The notes under the pieces: generated by a model
Told to the model about the DNA's origin: nothing
Database searches by the model: none
Seen by the model: the letters and a program-made list of their open reading frames with translations, nothing else
Part shown: piece by piece, positions 6,672 to 14,880 of the stretch
How the letters are laid out: the number at the start of each line of letters is the position of its first letter
Position numbering within the stretch: position 1 is the first letter of the stretch
Assembly: GCA_049589355.1 (NCBI GenBank)
Contig: JBAWAP010000387.1
Location: 1 to 34,950, forward strand
DNA: 34,950 nucleotides
Direction of reading: 5' to 3'
Source of the DNA: JBAWAP01 sp049589355
Lineage (GTDB): Bacteria > Chloroflexota > Anaerolineae > VGOG01
Program-made: the position numbers and the translations under genes

Positions 6672-8078
6672 TTAAAGCTCACTGGACACATCCGCGGCCA
6701 AGCGGCGCAAGACTTTCAGCAGGTTGCCGGCCTCCTTGATCGTAAATTCCTCGCCCATAGGTATCCGGGCGCCAGAGTCGTGAGCGCTAAATCCGGTAAT
6801 CCGTGCGACGGTCTGTTCGTAGCGGCGCCGGGCTTCGAGGTGAGCATCGAAGTAGTACGTCAGAGGATAAGACAGTTCAATCCGCGGCCCGCGTTTCTTC
6901 TGGGGACCGTACAGGGTGCAGAGCGCGAAGGTATGACCATCAACCGTCAGCCGGAGATAAACACGATCGGACTTGTTGGTATAGAGCTTCTGCCCCGCGT
7001 CGTACCAACCCTGGATGAGCTTTGTGTAAACCTCCTGCACAGCCGGAGGACAGGCTGTGAGCAGGGCATGGATGTTGCGTTGCGTCGCCCCGCCTACTTT
7101 GAGCTTAAGCTTCCATACTTCCTCCAGATCCGGCGGCAGCAGCGGTGGCGGTGGGACTGCGCGCTGCAGGGCCTTTTCCAGGAACAGCATCGCATCCAAT
7201 AGTTGGTCGGCCATCGCCTCCGTGAAGCTCTCATCCACCGGCAAGTGTGCAGAGCTTTCGGTCGTCTTGAAGCGCGCGGGGCGGGGCACCGCCTGCTTGA
7301 AGGCGGCCACATCCTCTGGCAGTACGCCCCACCCGCGCTCCAGGGAATCCCAGACGACGGTGGCTAGCGGTCCGGCGGAGGCATACCCGATCAGCGCGGC
7401 TAGGGTTTTGTCCCCTGCCGATTTGCTGCGCAGGCCAATACCACTTTTGCCGGCTGCCACGATACCTTTGCGCACCATCCATCCTTCCATCAAGCGCTTG
7501 AAAATGGCCTGGGTGTGCGCGTCGCATAAGCGCAGCAGGTCCAGAACGCCCTGCCAGGTTGCATCATCCATCTTGATCTGGGGCATGGCGATCTCAAATA
7601 CGCTTTGCAGGTGCTCGTCCAGGGTATCCGCAGCCATCATCACCATCCGGATGGCGTCAAGGACCTCATCCACATCCAAGCCATGGATGGGACGCACAAA
7701 TGAGAGGATGACCAAATCATCCTTGAGCGAGAACCGCGCCATACCCGTCTCGTGGTGGTTAAGCTGCAGCAGGGTCTCGAATAGCTGAGCGCGCAGCCGT
7801 GGGTCCTCCGGCGCTCGCAGAATCGGGGACCATACCACCAGGAAATGGAAGCCCGGTTCCCACTCAATAATGTTAATCAGGCCGTGTGCAGTCCCTAAAC
7901 TAAGATGGCACCACCCTTCCGGATCGGTAGCCTCTTGAGGATCAACTCCGAGATTCCAAAGGGCCTGGTTGACCATTGCCTGGGCCTCGGACGGTGAAGG
8001 GTAACTGGGATGAATAGGTAGTTTTCCACTATAGGCGTTATCGAACCAACGAGCCCTGCGATTTTGATCGGTAGACAT
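6672..8078 (-). CDS. YbjN/T3SS-chaperone-like domain protein, unknown function
   Basis: 468 residues. Roughly residues 30-165 resemble the YbjN (TY-chaperone) fold: an amphipathic helix, then a beta sheet (HGLINIIEWEPGFHFLVVWS), then LLQLNHHETGMARFSLKDD and LDVDEVLDAIRMVMMAADT. The middle holds Pro-rich PPPPLLPP and helical stretches. The C-terminal half (YLRLTVDGHTFALCTLYGP, RIELSYPLTYYFD) is beta-rich and not recognised. No signal peptide or membrane segment is seen. A strong AAGGAG ribosome binding site precedes the ATG at 8078. It lies between tail-boxes F and E in a defence-like island, so a role in immunity or stress is possible but unproven. Confidence 0.6.
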   Translation of the reverse strand: MSTDQNRRARWFDNAYSGKLPIHPSYPSPSEAQAMVNQALWNLGVDPQEATDPEGWCHLSLGTAHGLINIIEWEPGFHFLVVWSPILRAPEDPRLRAQLFETLLQLNHHETGMARFSLKDDLVILSFVRPIHGLDVDEVLDAIRMVMMAADTLDEHLQSVFEIAMPQIKMDDATWQGVLDLLRLCDAHTQAIFKRLMEGWMVRKGIVAAGKSGIGLRSKSAGDKTLAALIGYASAGPLATVVWDSLERGWGVLPEDVAAFKQAVPRPARFKTTESSAHLPVDESFTEAMADQLLDAMLFLEKALQRAVPPPPLLPPDLEEVWKLKLKVGGATQRNIHALLTACPPAVQEVYTKLIQGWYDAGQKLYTNKSDRVYLRLTVDGHTFALCTLYGPQKKRGPRIELSYPLTYYFDAHLEARRRYEQTVARITGFSAHDSGARIPMGEEFTIKEAGNLLKVLRRLAADVSSEL

Positions 8079-8122
8079 AGCGCTCTCCTTTCATTCAGTA
8101 GTTCGGACAGTTTACGAGGTTG

Positions 8123-8200
8123 TTATGTGCTTGCCTCAATAATCTCCATTTCCTCCTCCCCCAACCCATACTACTCATACACCATCGCATCAATCCGCGC
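8123..8200 (-). pseudogene. Tail-box F: methylase-type tail with nonsense codon
   Basis: The frame reads ARIDAMVYE, then TAG, then YGLGEEEMEIIEAST and TAA. The in-frame stop in the YELYGL motif shows decay. It lies 44 bp upstream of the YbjN-like gene. The remainder of the 8079-8360 gap holds the promoter at 8264. Confidence 0.6.
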
Positions 8201-8263
8201 AGCGGATAGTCCTACTCTGACACAAGGTAGTATATTACAAAAACCCCCCCGCGTCAACCGGAC

Positions 8264-8292
8264 TTGCACAAATTCGGAAGTAAGTGTATAAT
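8264..8292 (+). promoter_or_regulatory. Sigma-70-like promoter of the gld-type ABC operon
   Basis: TTGCAC (8264-8269), a 17-bp spacer and a perfect TATAAT (8287-8292). The expected start is near 8299, about 60 bp before the ATP-binding gene. Confidence 0.75.
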
Positions 8293-8360
8293 TTTCCCCG
8301 TCGCTGGCAAAGCGACTTTTTTGATAAGAGCTACATTGGGTTTCCGGAGGAAGAAGCGAT

Positions 8361-9314
8361 ATGATTGAAGTGACCAACTTGAGCAAATCGTATGGCTCGA
8401 CTCAGGCGCTCAGAGGGGTCTCTTTTCGCGTCGAGACCGGAGAGATCATCGGCTTGCTGGGCCCCAACGGCGCTGGCAAGACGACGATGATGAGGGTGCT
8501 GACCGGTTTCCTGCAGCCAGACGAGGGCCAGGTGACGGTGGACGGCCTGGACGTGCTCACCGACACCCTGGAGGTGCAGAAGCGGATCGGTTATCTGCCG
8601 GAGAACGCGCCCCTTTACCCTGAACTGTCGGTCCAAGCATATCTCAAGATGATGGCCAACCTGCGCCAGATTCCGGTCGAGGAACAGCCGGCGCGCCTCT
8701 CCGAAGCCGTCCGCGCCACGGCCCTGACAGACCACCTCACTCGTCCCATCGGCGAGCTCAGCCGGGGGTATCGCCAGCGGGTCGGGTTGGCCCAGGCCAT
8801 TTTGCACCAGCCGAAGCTGCTGATCTGCGATGAGCCCACCGCCAGCCTGGACCCCACCCAGATCGTCGAGGTGCGACGATTGATCCGACGACTGGCTCGT
8901 CACAGCACCGTTATCCTCTCCACTCACGTCCTCTCTGAGGTAGAGGCAACCTGCGACCGAGTGATCATTCTGCTGAACGGCGAGGTCAAGGCCGACGCCC
9001 GCCTGGCAGACCTGGCGGCCACGACCGATGCCATCCTGGTGTTGGCCGAAGGCGCGCCCGACGCCACCGGCGACCTGAAGGCCCTCGCTGGCGTCCAGAC
9101 CGTCGAAGATTATCCTACGCCCGACGGACACCAGTACCGGGTTCGGGGTGCCGAAGGAGTGGACCTTCGCTCGGCTATTTATGAGTTGGCCCACACAAAT
9201 AACTGGCCCCTGCGAGAACTGCGTCGCGACGTTCGCACCCTCGAAACTGTCTTCAACGAGCTGACCTCTCGTAGTGACGACTTCAGTCGTCCACAAGGAG
9301 GAGGCGAAGCATGA
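8361..9314 (+). CDS. ABC transporter ATP-binding protein, GldA-like
   Basis: 317-residue cytoplasmic ATPase that powers the membrane protein encoded next. Walker A is GPNGAGKTT, the Q-loop lies in the IGYLPEN region, the signature is LSRGYRQRVGLAQAI, Walker B is LLICDEPTASLDP, and the switch His is in LSTHVLSEVE. The C-terminal extension ending in LETVFNEL is typical of the GldA/ABC-2 exporter class. The ATG at 8361 follows CCGGAGGAAG. The final residues (SRSDDFSRPQ) are encoded by a REP-like repeat (9271-9290), so the natural C-terminus has been overwritten. The stop overlaps the next start (ATGA), indicating translational coupling. Confidence 0.93.
   Translation: MIEVTNLSKSYGSTQALRGVSFRVETGEIIGLLGPNGAGKTTMMRVLTGFLQPDEGQVTVDGLDVLTDTLEVQKRIGYLPENAPLYPELSVQAYLKMMANLRQIPVEEQPARLSEAVRATALTDHLTRPIGELSRGYRQRVGLAQAILHQPKLLICDEPTASLDPTQIVEVRRLIRRLARHSTVILSTHVLSEVEATCDRVIILLNGEVKADARLADLAATTDAILVLAEGAPDATGDLKALAGVQTVEDYPTPDGHQYRVRGAEGVDLRSAIYELAHTNNWPLRELRRDVRTLETVFNELTSRSDDFSRPQGGGEA
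9271..9290 (+). repeat. REP-like half element in the end of the ATPase gene
   Basis: GTAGTGACGACTTCAGTCGT, identical to 12184-12203 and related to the hairpins at 4056-4180. It is immediately followed by the GGAGGAGG ribosome binding site of the permease gene. Confidence 0.75.
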
Positions 9315-12163
9315 AAGAGTCGTGGAAGCAATCACTGGCCATAGCGCGCAAGGAGCTGGGCGCGTACTTTGGCTCCCCCATGGCCCTGATCTTCGTCGGA
9401 GCCTTCCTGGTGGTGACCCTCTTTTCCTTCTTCTGGGCGGAGACCTTCTTCGCCCGCAACATCGCCGACGTCCGCCCGCTGTTTCGCTGGATGCCGGTGT
9501 TGATGATCTTCCTGGTGGCGGCGCTGACCATGCGCCAGTGGAGCGAGGAGCAGCGCGGGGGAACCCTGGAAGTGCTGCTGACCCTGCCCGTGCGCCGGGC
9601 CAGCCTGGTGTGGGGCAAGTTCATGGCAGTGGTGGCTCTGATCGCCGTGGCCCTGGCGCTGACACTTTTCCTGCCGATCACGGTGAGCCTGCTGGGCAAC
9701 CTGGACTGGGGGCCGGTGGTGGGCGGATACCTGGCGGCCATCCTCATGGCCTCGGCCTACGCTGCCATCGGGCTGTTCGTCTCGTCGCGCACCGACAACC
9801 AGATCGTGGCCCTGATGGTCACCGTTCTGATCTGCGGCCTGTTCTATCTGCTGGGCGCGTCGGGGGTGACCGACTTCGTGGGCGATGCCCTGGGCGAGGT
9901 GCTGCGGGCCATCGGCACCGGCAGCCGCTTCGAGAGCATCGAGCGGGGCATGATTGACCTGCGCGACCTGGTCTACTATCTGTCATTGACGGCGTTCTTC
10001 TTAGTAGTCAACGTCGTTTCGCTGGACGCCAAGCGCTGGAGCCGGGGGCCGCGTACCGCCGCCCACCGGCGAAGCGCCATCCTGAGCGTAGTATTGGTGG
10101 CCGTCAACCTGCTGGCCCTCAACACCTGGCTCTTCCCCGTTCACGGCCTGCGGGCCGATCTGACCGCTCAGGGCGAGTACAGTCTGTCCCCGACCACCCG
10201 CGATCTGATCCGCAACCTGCCAGAGCCGCTGCTGATGCGGGGCTACTTCAGCGAAAAGACCCACCCGCTGCTAGCTCCCCTGGTGCCGACCATCCGCGAT
10301 ATGATGCGCGAGTACGAGATCGCGTCGGGCGGCAAAGTCAACGTCGAGATCGTAGATCCCAGAGAGAACGAGGACCTGGAAGCGGAGGCAAATCAGATCT
10401 ACGGCATTAGCCCCACGCCTTTCCGCATCGCCGGGCGCTACGAGTCCTCGGTGATCAGCTCCTATTTTGACATTCTGGTCCGCTACGGCGATCAGTCGGC
10501 CACGCTGGGCTTCCAGGACTTGATCGAGGTCCAGTCGGCTGGCGGCGAGGTGGAGGTTGGTTTGCGGAACCTGGAGTACGACCTGACCCGCTCGATCAAG
10601 AAGGTGGTCTATGGCTTCCAGGGCCTGGACGCGGTCTTCGCCAGCATGGAGGAGCCCATCAAGCTGATGGCTTTTGTCACTGCGCAGACGTTGCCAGAAT
10701 CGCTGGCAGAGGTGCCACAGCTCATCGAAAAAGTGGCTCAGGACGTCCAGGCGGAATCGGGCGGCAAATTCACCTTCGAGATGATTGATCCCGATGACCC
10801 GAATAGTCCAGTCACCCGCCAGACCCTGTTTGATTCCTACGGCTTGCAGCCGTTTGCCGTCTCCCTCTTTTCACCTGATTCCTACTATCTTCATTTGCTC
10901 CTGCAGATTGGGGACGAGAAGCAATTGCTCTACCCTACCGGCGACATGAGCGAGGCCGACCTGCGCACCGAGATCGAAGCGGTGCTGAAGCGGGCCGCGC
11001 CGGGCTTCCTCAAGACGGTTGGCCTCTGGCATCCCTCGGAGGAGCCGATACAAAGCGCCTATGGCGGCACGATCGAACCCATCTCCACCTGGCAATGGGT
11101 TCGGCAGCAACTGGGGCAGAACTACACCGTCAAATCGGTGGACCTGAGCTCTGGCCGCGTGCCTGGTGACGTGGACGTGCTGGTGGTGATCGCCCCCCAG
11201 GGACTGGGCGACGCGGGGCGCTTTGCCATTGACCAGTATCTGATGCGTGGCGGCGCGGTAGTCGTGGCGGCGGGCAACTACATCCTCTCGCCGGAGCAAT
11301 ACGGCGGCGGCCTGATGATCGAAGCCGTGCAGGATGGTCTCAAAGAGATGCTGGCTAGCTATGGCGTGACAGTGGGGGATGCGCTGGTGATGGATCCTCA
11401 AAACGAGCCCTTTCCCGTTCCGGTTCAGCGCAGCGTGGCCGGGATGACGGTGATCGAATACCAACAGATCCCCTATCCCTTCTTTGTGGACGTGCGCCAG
11501 GACAGCATGGCAGCGGAAAGCCCTATCGTGGCCAATCTGCCGGCTGTCACCCTGCACTGGGCCTCGCCGGTGGAGGTGGACGAGGAAAAGAACAAGGAGC
11601 GGGAGGTGGTCACGCTGCTGCAATCCACCGCTGGATCCTGGCTGCGAACCTCCATTGACATCAATCCTGACCTGGGGACCTACCCTCAGTTCGGCTTCCC
11701 GGTGGAGGGTGAGCAAAAGGCCAGGCCGCTGGCGGTGAGCATCCGTGGCGCTTTCGAGAGCTACTTCAAAGACAAGCCCTCGCCGCTGGAGGGTGAGGGC
11801 GAAGCATTGGCGCTGGGGACCATCGAGGTCTCGCCGGAATCCTCGCGCCTGGTGGTGGCGGGCAGCGCGGAGTTCGTGGACGACGTCGTCCTGGAGATCT
11901 CGCGCAGCTACTCGCAAGATCGGTATCTGCTGAATCTGCAGTTCTTGCAGAACATCGTGGACTGGGCTGTCGAGGACGAAGACTTGCTCAGCATCCGTTC
12001 GCGGGGCACGTACGCCCACCTGCTCAAGCCACTGGAAAAGGACGAACAATCCTTCTGGGAGGGTCTGAACTATGCTCTGGCGCTGCTAGCGGTGATCGGC
12101 ATCGGCGTGGTGTGGAACGTTCGACAGCGCAGCGAGGAGCCCATGCCTCTGGTGGATGATTAG
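9311..12163 (+). CDS. Fused ABC permease and GldG-like protein (GldF-GldG fusion)
   Basis: 950 residues. Residues 1-240 form an ABC-2 type permease with about six membrane segments (LIFVGAFLVVTLFSFF, VLMIFLVAALTM, LFLPITVSLLG). After a seventh segment (ILSVVLVAVNLLALNTWLF) a large extracytoplasmic GldG/ABC_transp_aux region runs from about 275 to 910, with LSPTTRDLIRNLPEPLLMRGYFS and paired domains. A last membrane segment (LLAVIGIGVVWNV) ends the protein. In Bacteroidota the two halves are separate genes used in gliding; here they are one frame. Outside that phylum such systems are ABC exporters of unknown substrate. It starts at the ATGA overlap with the ATPase gene. Confidence 0.88.
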   Translation: MKESWKQSLAIARKELGAYFGSPMALIFVGAFLVVTLFSFFWAETFFARNIADVRPLFRWMPVLMIFLVAALTMRQWSEEQRGGTLEVLLTLPVRRASLVWGKFMAVVALIAVALALTLFLPITVSLLGNLDWGPVVGGYLAAILMASAYAAIGLFVSSRTDNQIVALMVTVLICGLFYLLGASGVTDFVGDALGEVLRAIGTGSRFESIERGMIDLRDLVYYLSLTAFFLVVNVVSLDAKRWSRGPRTAAHRRSAILSVVLVAVNLLALNTWLFPVHGLRADLTAQGEYSLSPTTRDLIRNLPEPLLMRGYFSEKTHPLLAPLVPTIRDMMREYEIASGGKVNVEIVDPRENEDLEAEANQIYGISPTPFRIAGRYESSVISSYFDILVRYGDQSATLGFQDLIEVQSAGGEVEVGLRNLEYDLTRSIKKVVYGFQGLDAVFASMEEPIKLMAFVTAQTLPESLAEVPQLIEKVAQDVQAESGGKFTFEMIDPDDPNSPVTRQTLFDSYGLQPFAVSLFSPDSYYLHLLLQIGDEKQLLYPTGDMSEADLRTEIEAVLKRAAPGFLKTVGLWHPSEEPIQSAYGGTIEPISTWQWVRQQLGQNYTVKSVDLSSGRVPGDVDVLVVIAPQGLGDAGRFAIDQYLMRGGAVVVAAGNYILSPEQYGGGLMIEAVQDGLKEMLASYGVTVGDALVMDPQNEPFPVPVQRSVAGMTVIEYQQIPYPFFVDVRQDSMAAESPIVANLPAVTLHWASPVEVDEEKNKEREVVTLLQSTAGSWLRTSIDINPDLGTYPQFGFPVEGEQKARPLAVSIRGAFESYFKDKPSPLEGEGEALALGTIEVSPESSRLVVAGSAEFVDDVVLEISRSYSQDRYLLNLQFLQNIVDWAVEDEDLLSIRSRGTYAHLLKPLEKDEQSFWEGLNYALALLAVIGIGVVWNVRQRSEEPMPLVDD

Positions 12164-12166
12164 TCA

Positions 12167-12268
12167 AGAAACCAGGTTTTTTCGTAGTGACGACTTCAGT
12201 CGTACACAATGGAGACAAGGCGACTGAAGTCGCTACTACAGACTCCAATGATGAAAAACCTGGTTTCT
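12167..12268. repeat. 102-bp nested palindrome inside the ABC operon
   Basis: The outer arms AGAAACCAGGTTTTT (12167-12181) and AAAAACCTGGTTTCT (12254-12268) are exact reverse complements. Inside them GTAGTGACGACTTCAGTCG (12184-12202) pairs with CGACTGAAGTCGCTACTAC (12221-12239) with minimal mismatch. The whole fills the space between the fusion-protein stop and the DUF4340 start. It has the form of a MITE built on a REP pair. Confidence 0.85.
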
Positions 12269-12290
12269 GAGAGTGATTGGGAGGAGACCG

Positions 12291-13262
12291 ATGAATCGAA
12301 CGAATCAGATTCTAGCGGCTGTACTGGCGGTCCAAATCGTGCTGGTCATGGTGGCCTTTTGGCCCAGGCCGGCGTCGGTCGCCAGTGGTGAGAGCCTTTT
12401 CGCAGGCCTCGAAGCCGAGCAAATCACGCGGCTGACCATCAGCGATGAGACTGGCAAGCAAATCAAGTTGGCCAAAGGGCTGGGGGATTGGGTGCTGCCT
12501 GAGGCTGACGACTATCCCTGCCTGGAGAACAAAGTGCCCCAATTCTTGGAAAAAATCGTCGCTTTGAAGACCAATCGCCTGGTAACCCAGACCCCCGCCA
12601 GCCACAAGCGCCTCAAAGTGGCCGACGATACTTTTGAACGACAGATCGAGCTGGAGCTGGCCGACGGGACGACTCACCGGTTATACCTGGGCACCTCGCC
12701 CAGTTACGGGGCGACCCACGTGCGCGCCGACAGCCAGGACGAGGTATACCTGGCTTCCCTGTTGGCTTCGGACGCCGGAGTTAATGCCTCTAACTGGGTG
12801 GATACTCTCTACTTCTCCGTAGCCCAGGATCAGATAGCAGCCCTGACGTTGCAAAACGAGAACGGCCGATTTGAGTTCGAGAAAGACGACGCCGGGACGT
12901 GGACGATGAAAGATCTGGCCATTGACGAGACGCTAAACGAGAACAACGTAACGTCGCTAGTCAACCGGGTTTCTTCGGTGCAGATGCTCCGCCCCCTAGG
13001 GAAGGAGCCTCAGGACGACTACGGCCTTGAGACGCCCAACGCCGTCGTCACCGTCGAGACCCGTGACGATGAGGGCAACACAAAGACCTATACTATCCGT
13101 GTGGGCGCGAAGGACGATGAGGACAACAGCTACGTAGTGATCTCGTCGGAATCGCCCTACTACGTCCGCATGTCCGAATACACGGTGAAGGATTTCGTGG
13201 AAAAGGTGCGGGACGACTTTCTCGAGTTGCCGCCCACTCCGACGCCGGAGCCAACATCATAA
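12291..13262 (+). CDS. DUF4340 membrane-anchored protein
   Basis: 323 residues: one N-terminal membrane segment (ILAAVLAVQIVLVMVAFWP), then an extracytoplasmic part with the repeated beta-rich units of DUF4340 (ITRLTISDETGKQIKL...WVLPEADDYP, and a second unit near IAALTLQNENGRFEFEKDDAGTWTM). It ends in a short Pro/Thr tail (PPTPTPEPTS). DUF4340 genes regularly follow gldA-gldF/G-type loci, and this is the last gene of that operon here, so it is probably an accessory of the exporter. The ATG at 12291 is chosen because GGGAGGAG lies just upstream; an in-frame GTG at 12273 lacks this. Confidence 0.85.
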   Translation: MNRTNQILAAVLAVQIVLVMVAFWPRPASVASGESLFAGLEAEQITRLTISDETGKQIKLAKGLGDWVLPEADDYPCLENKVPQFLEKIVALKTNRLVTQTPASHKRLKVADDTFERQIELELADGTTHRLYLGTSPSYGATHVRADSQDEVYLASLLASDAGVNASNWVDTLYFSVAQDQIAALTLQNENGRFEFEKDDAGTWTMKDLAIDETLNENNVTSLVNRVSSVQMLRPLGKEPQDDYGLETPNAVVTVETRDDEGNTKTYTIRVGAKDDEDNSYVVISSESPYYVRMSEYTVKDFVEKVRDDFLELPPTPTPEPTS

Positions 13263-13284
13263 CCTACCACCGTCCAAAAACCCT

Positions 13285-13325
13285 ACGGCCCTCTTTCCCC
13301 AACGGGAAGGAGGGCCGTTTTGTTC
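13285..13325 (+). terminator. Rho-independent terminator of the ABC operon
   Basis: ACGGCCCTC and GAGGGCCGT close a long stem that continues as TTTCCC/GGGAA around a CAAC loop, followed by TTTTGTT. It lies 22 bp after the DUF4340 stop. Confidence 0.9.
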
Positions 13326-13338
13326 GCAGGAGCAACTA

Positions 13339-13455
13339 TGCTCAAGTTGCCAGGCACTTGCGAATACCGACTGATTGAGCGGGCCCGTCTGGCCTGGAGG
13401 TGTGGTCTCCAATAAGCCGATGAAAGTGCCTGGCACCTGAACGCTTGCTCAAGTT
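13339..13455. repeat. MITE-like element with 10-bp flanking direct repeats
   Basis: TGCTCAAGTT occurs at 13339-13348 and 13446-13455. Between them TGCCAGGCACTT (13348-13359) and AAGTGCCTGGCA (13424-13435) are perfect inverted repeats. The right direct repeat overlaps the stop codon of the Vps62-like gene. Confidence 0.5.
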
Positions 13456-14800
13456 ATTCCAACCCCGCTGCCTTCGCCCACTCGTCCCACTCCTCGTCCG
13501 TGCCCCAATCCTCCTGCCAGGCCGAGTCCGTGGTCGCAAAACTGTAGTAGCCGCGCGGCTGGTGATCGCAAGCCGAGCCTCCTATGCACTCCAGGCCGGC
13601 CCAGCGCCTGGGATCGTACCAGCTTGGGCGGGGTCTCGGACGGTGGAAGCCGGGCTCGATGGTGTAGAGCGGGCCGCGCGGGGCATTCTCGCGCATCAGC
13701 AGGTCGCGGATGTAGGCTCCCCAGAAGCCATCGAAGAACAGCCAGTCGGGCTCGGTCTCGGTGAAGATGCGTGGCCTGCCCCAGTCGCCGGGCCCAATCT
13801 CTTCGCCATCTCCCAGCGCGTAGTCCTTCACCCGGAAGGGGCCTACACCAGGGCGATGGATGGCGGGCTCAAAGTAGCAGGCGTGAGAGCCGCGCGCCAC
13901 GTAAACCACCGGATGCTGGCCCGCCTCATCGGCACACTCGACCTCCTCCCAGGCGCGGGTCTGTTTGCCGTGATGGGCCGAGTAAGCGGCGTACCTGGGC
14001 CGCCACTGGCCATGCTCCTGCGCCAGATAGATGGAAATGCGCTCCCAATCCCCCTCGTGGTTGTTTGTGCCGCGCACGGCGGTGCGAAAGTCGTTGAAGG
14101 CGTAGAAGAACCAGTACTGGACGACGCGGTAACCGCACTGGTTCTTCAACACCCGTCCGTAGTAGCATGCCTCCCGCTCCCTTCGACTGGGCTCAGGGCA
14201 GGTCCTGCCCCGCAGGGTCAGCTCGTCGTATTTGCGGCTGGCCTCATTGTCGGAGCCACGCGGCAGGAACCAGTGGCGGATCAGACGCCGGTCCCAGGGC
14301 GCGATTGTCTCCGAGAAGTGGAGGAATAACATGCCGGGGTTGAGCCAGGCCGAACGGAAGCGACGGATCCTGGATTCGAGGATGCGGCGAGCCTTGCTGA
14401 TGGGATAATCCGCCGCAGACCTGGCCTGCCCAAGCGTGCGCTGGATGTGCTGCATCCGGACGTACCTATCCTCCGCTGGCGCTCCCCCAAAGTCGTCCTG
14501 ATCCACCTCGGTGTTGAGCTGGATGTGAGGGCGGTTGCGTAGAAGCTCAAACAGACCCGGCATGACGCGCTTTCTGTAGGGGGTGTCCACGATGTCCTCT
14601 CCCTCTCGGCTCTTGAGGGGGATGTACCATAAGGTGCTGAAGAGCAGGTACAGGATGGCACTCATCGGGAGAAAGCGTTCTCCCTCGTGGAAGCGCAACA
14701 CAGGTTCGTACTCGCGCAGCAAGTGCCGGATCTCGTCCTCTTCCGTGGGAGCCAGGTGGACGCTCCGGCGCTCGAATTCTTCAACTACACGCTGTATCAT
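13454..14800 (-). CDS. Vps62-like protein of unknown function
   Basis: 448 residues. The C-terminal half has the Vps62/DUF946 pattern: VVQYWFFYAFNDF, then NHEGDWERISIYL, then HPVVYVARGSHACYFEP, and a Trp-rich end. These motifs are known from plant and fungal proteins and scattered bacteria; the biochemical role is unknown. No signal peptide is seen. The ATG at 14800 has GAGGTGG upstream; the longer open frame reaching 15109 only mirrors the recombinase gene and is rejected. Residues near GRTCPEPSRRERE come from a small inserted repeat (14180-14210). Confidence 0.72.
   Translation of the reverse strand: MIQRVVEEFERRSVHLAPTEEDEIRHLLREYEPVLRFHEGERFLPMSAILYLLFSTLWYIPLKSREGEDIVDTPYRKRVMPGLFELLRNRPHIQLNTEVDQDDFGGAPAEDRYVRMQHIQRTLGQARSAADYPISKARRILESRIRRFRSAWLNPGMLFLHFSETIAPWDRRLIRHWFLPRGSDNEASRKYDELTLRGRTCPEPSRREREACYYGRVLKNQCGYRVVQYWFFYAFNDFRTAVRGTNNHEGDWERISIYLAQEHGQWRPRYAAYSAHHGKQTRAWEEVECADEAGQHPVVYVARGSHACYFEPAIHRPGVGPFRVKDYALGDGEEIGPGDWGRPRIFTETEPDWLFFDGFWGAYIRDLLMRENAPRGPLYTIEPGFHRPRPRPSWYDPRRWAGLECIGGSACDHQPRGYYSFATTDSAWQEDWGTDEEWDEWAKAAGLE
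14180..14210. repeat. Short dispersed repeat inserted in frame (CPEPSRR type)
   Basis: It contains CTTCGACTGGGCTCAGGGCA followed by GGTCCTGCCC. The core TTCGACT-GCTCAG word also occurs in the FGE-like gene (26746-26762). On the coding strand it adds TCPEPSRR to the Vps62-like protein without breaking the frame. Confidence 0.65.
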
Positions 14801-14880
14801 TTCACCACCTCTGCAGCAGGTCAATCTGCGCAGTGGGTAAGAAACAGATAAGCGGATAGCCGCCGCCCTCTCATCCGCTT

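Noticed and set aside
10871..12049. 392-codon open frame on the minus strand opposite the GldFG fusion
   Set aside because: Antisense shadow of a high-GC gene; His/Arg/Gln-rich composition, no domain and no ribosome binding site.
13445..14329. 294-codon plus-strand frame opposite the Vps62-like gene
   Set aside because: The Vps62 motifs and ribosome binding site are on the other strand; this frame is compositional.
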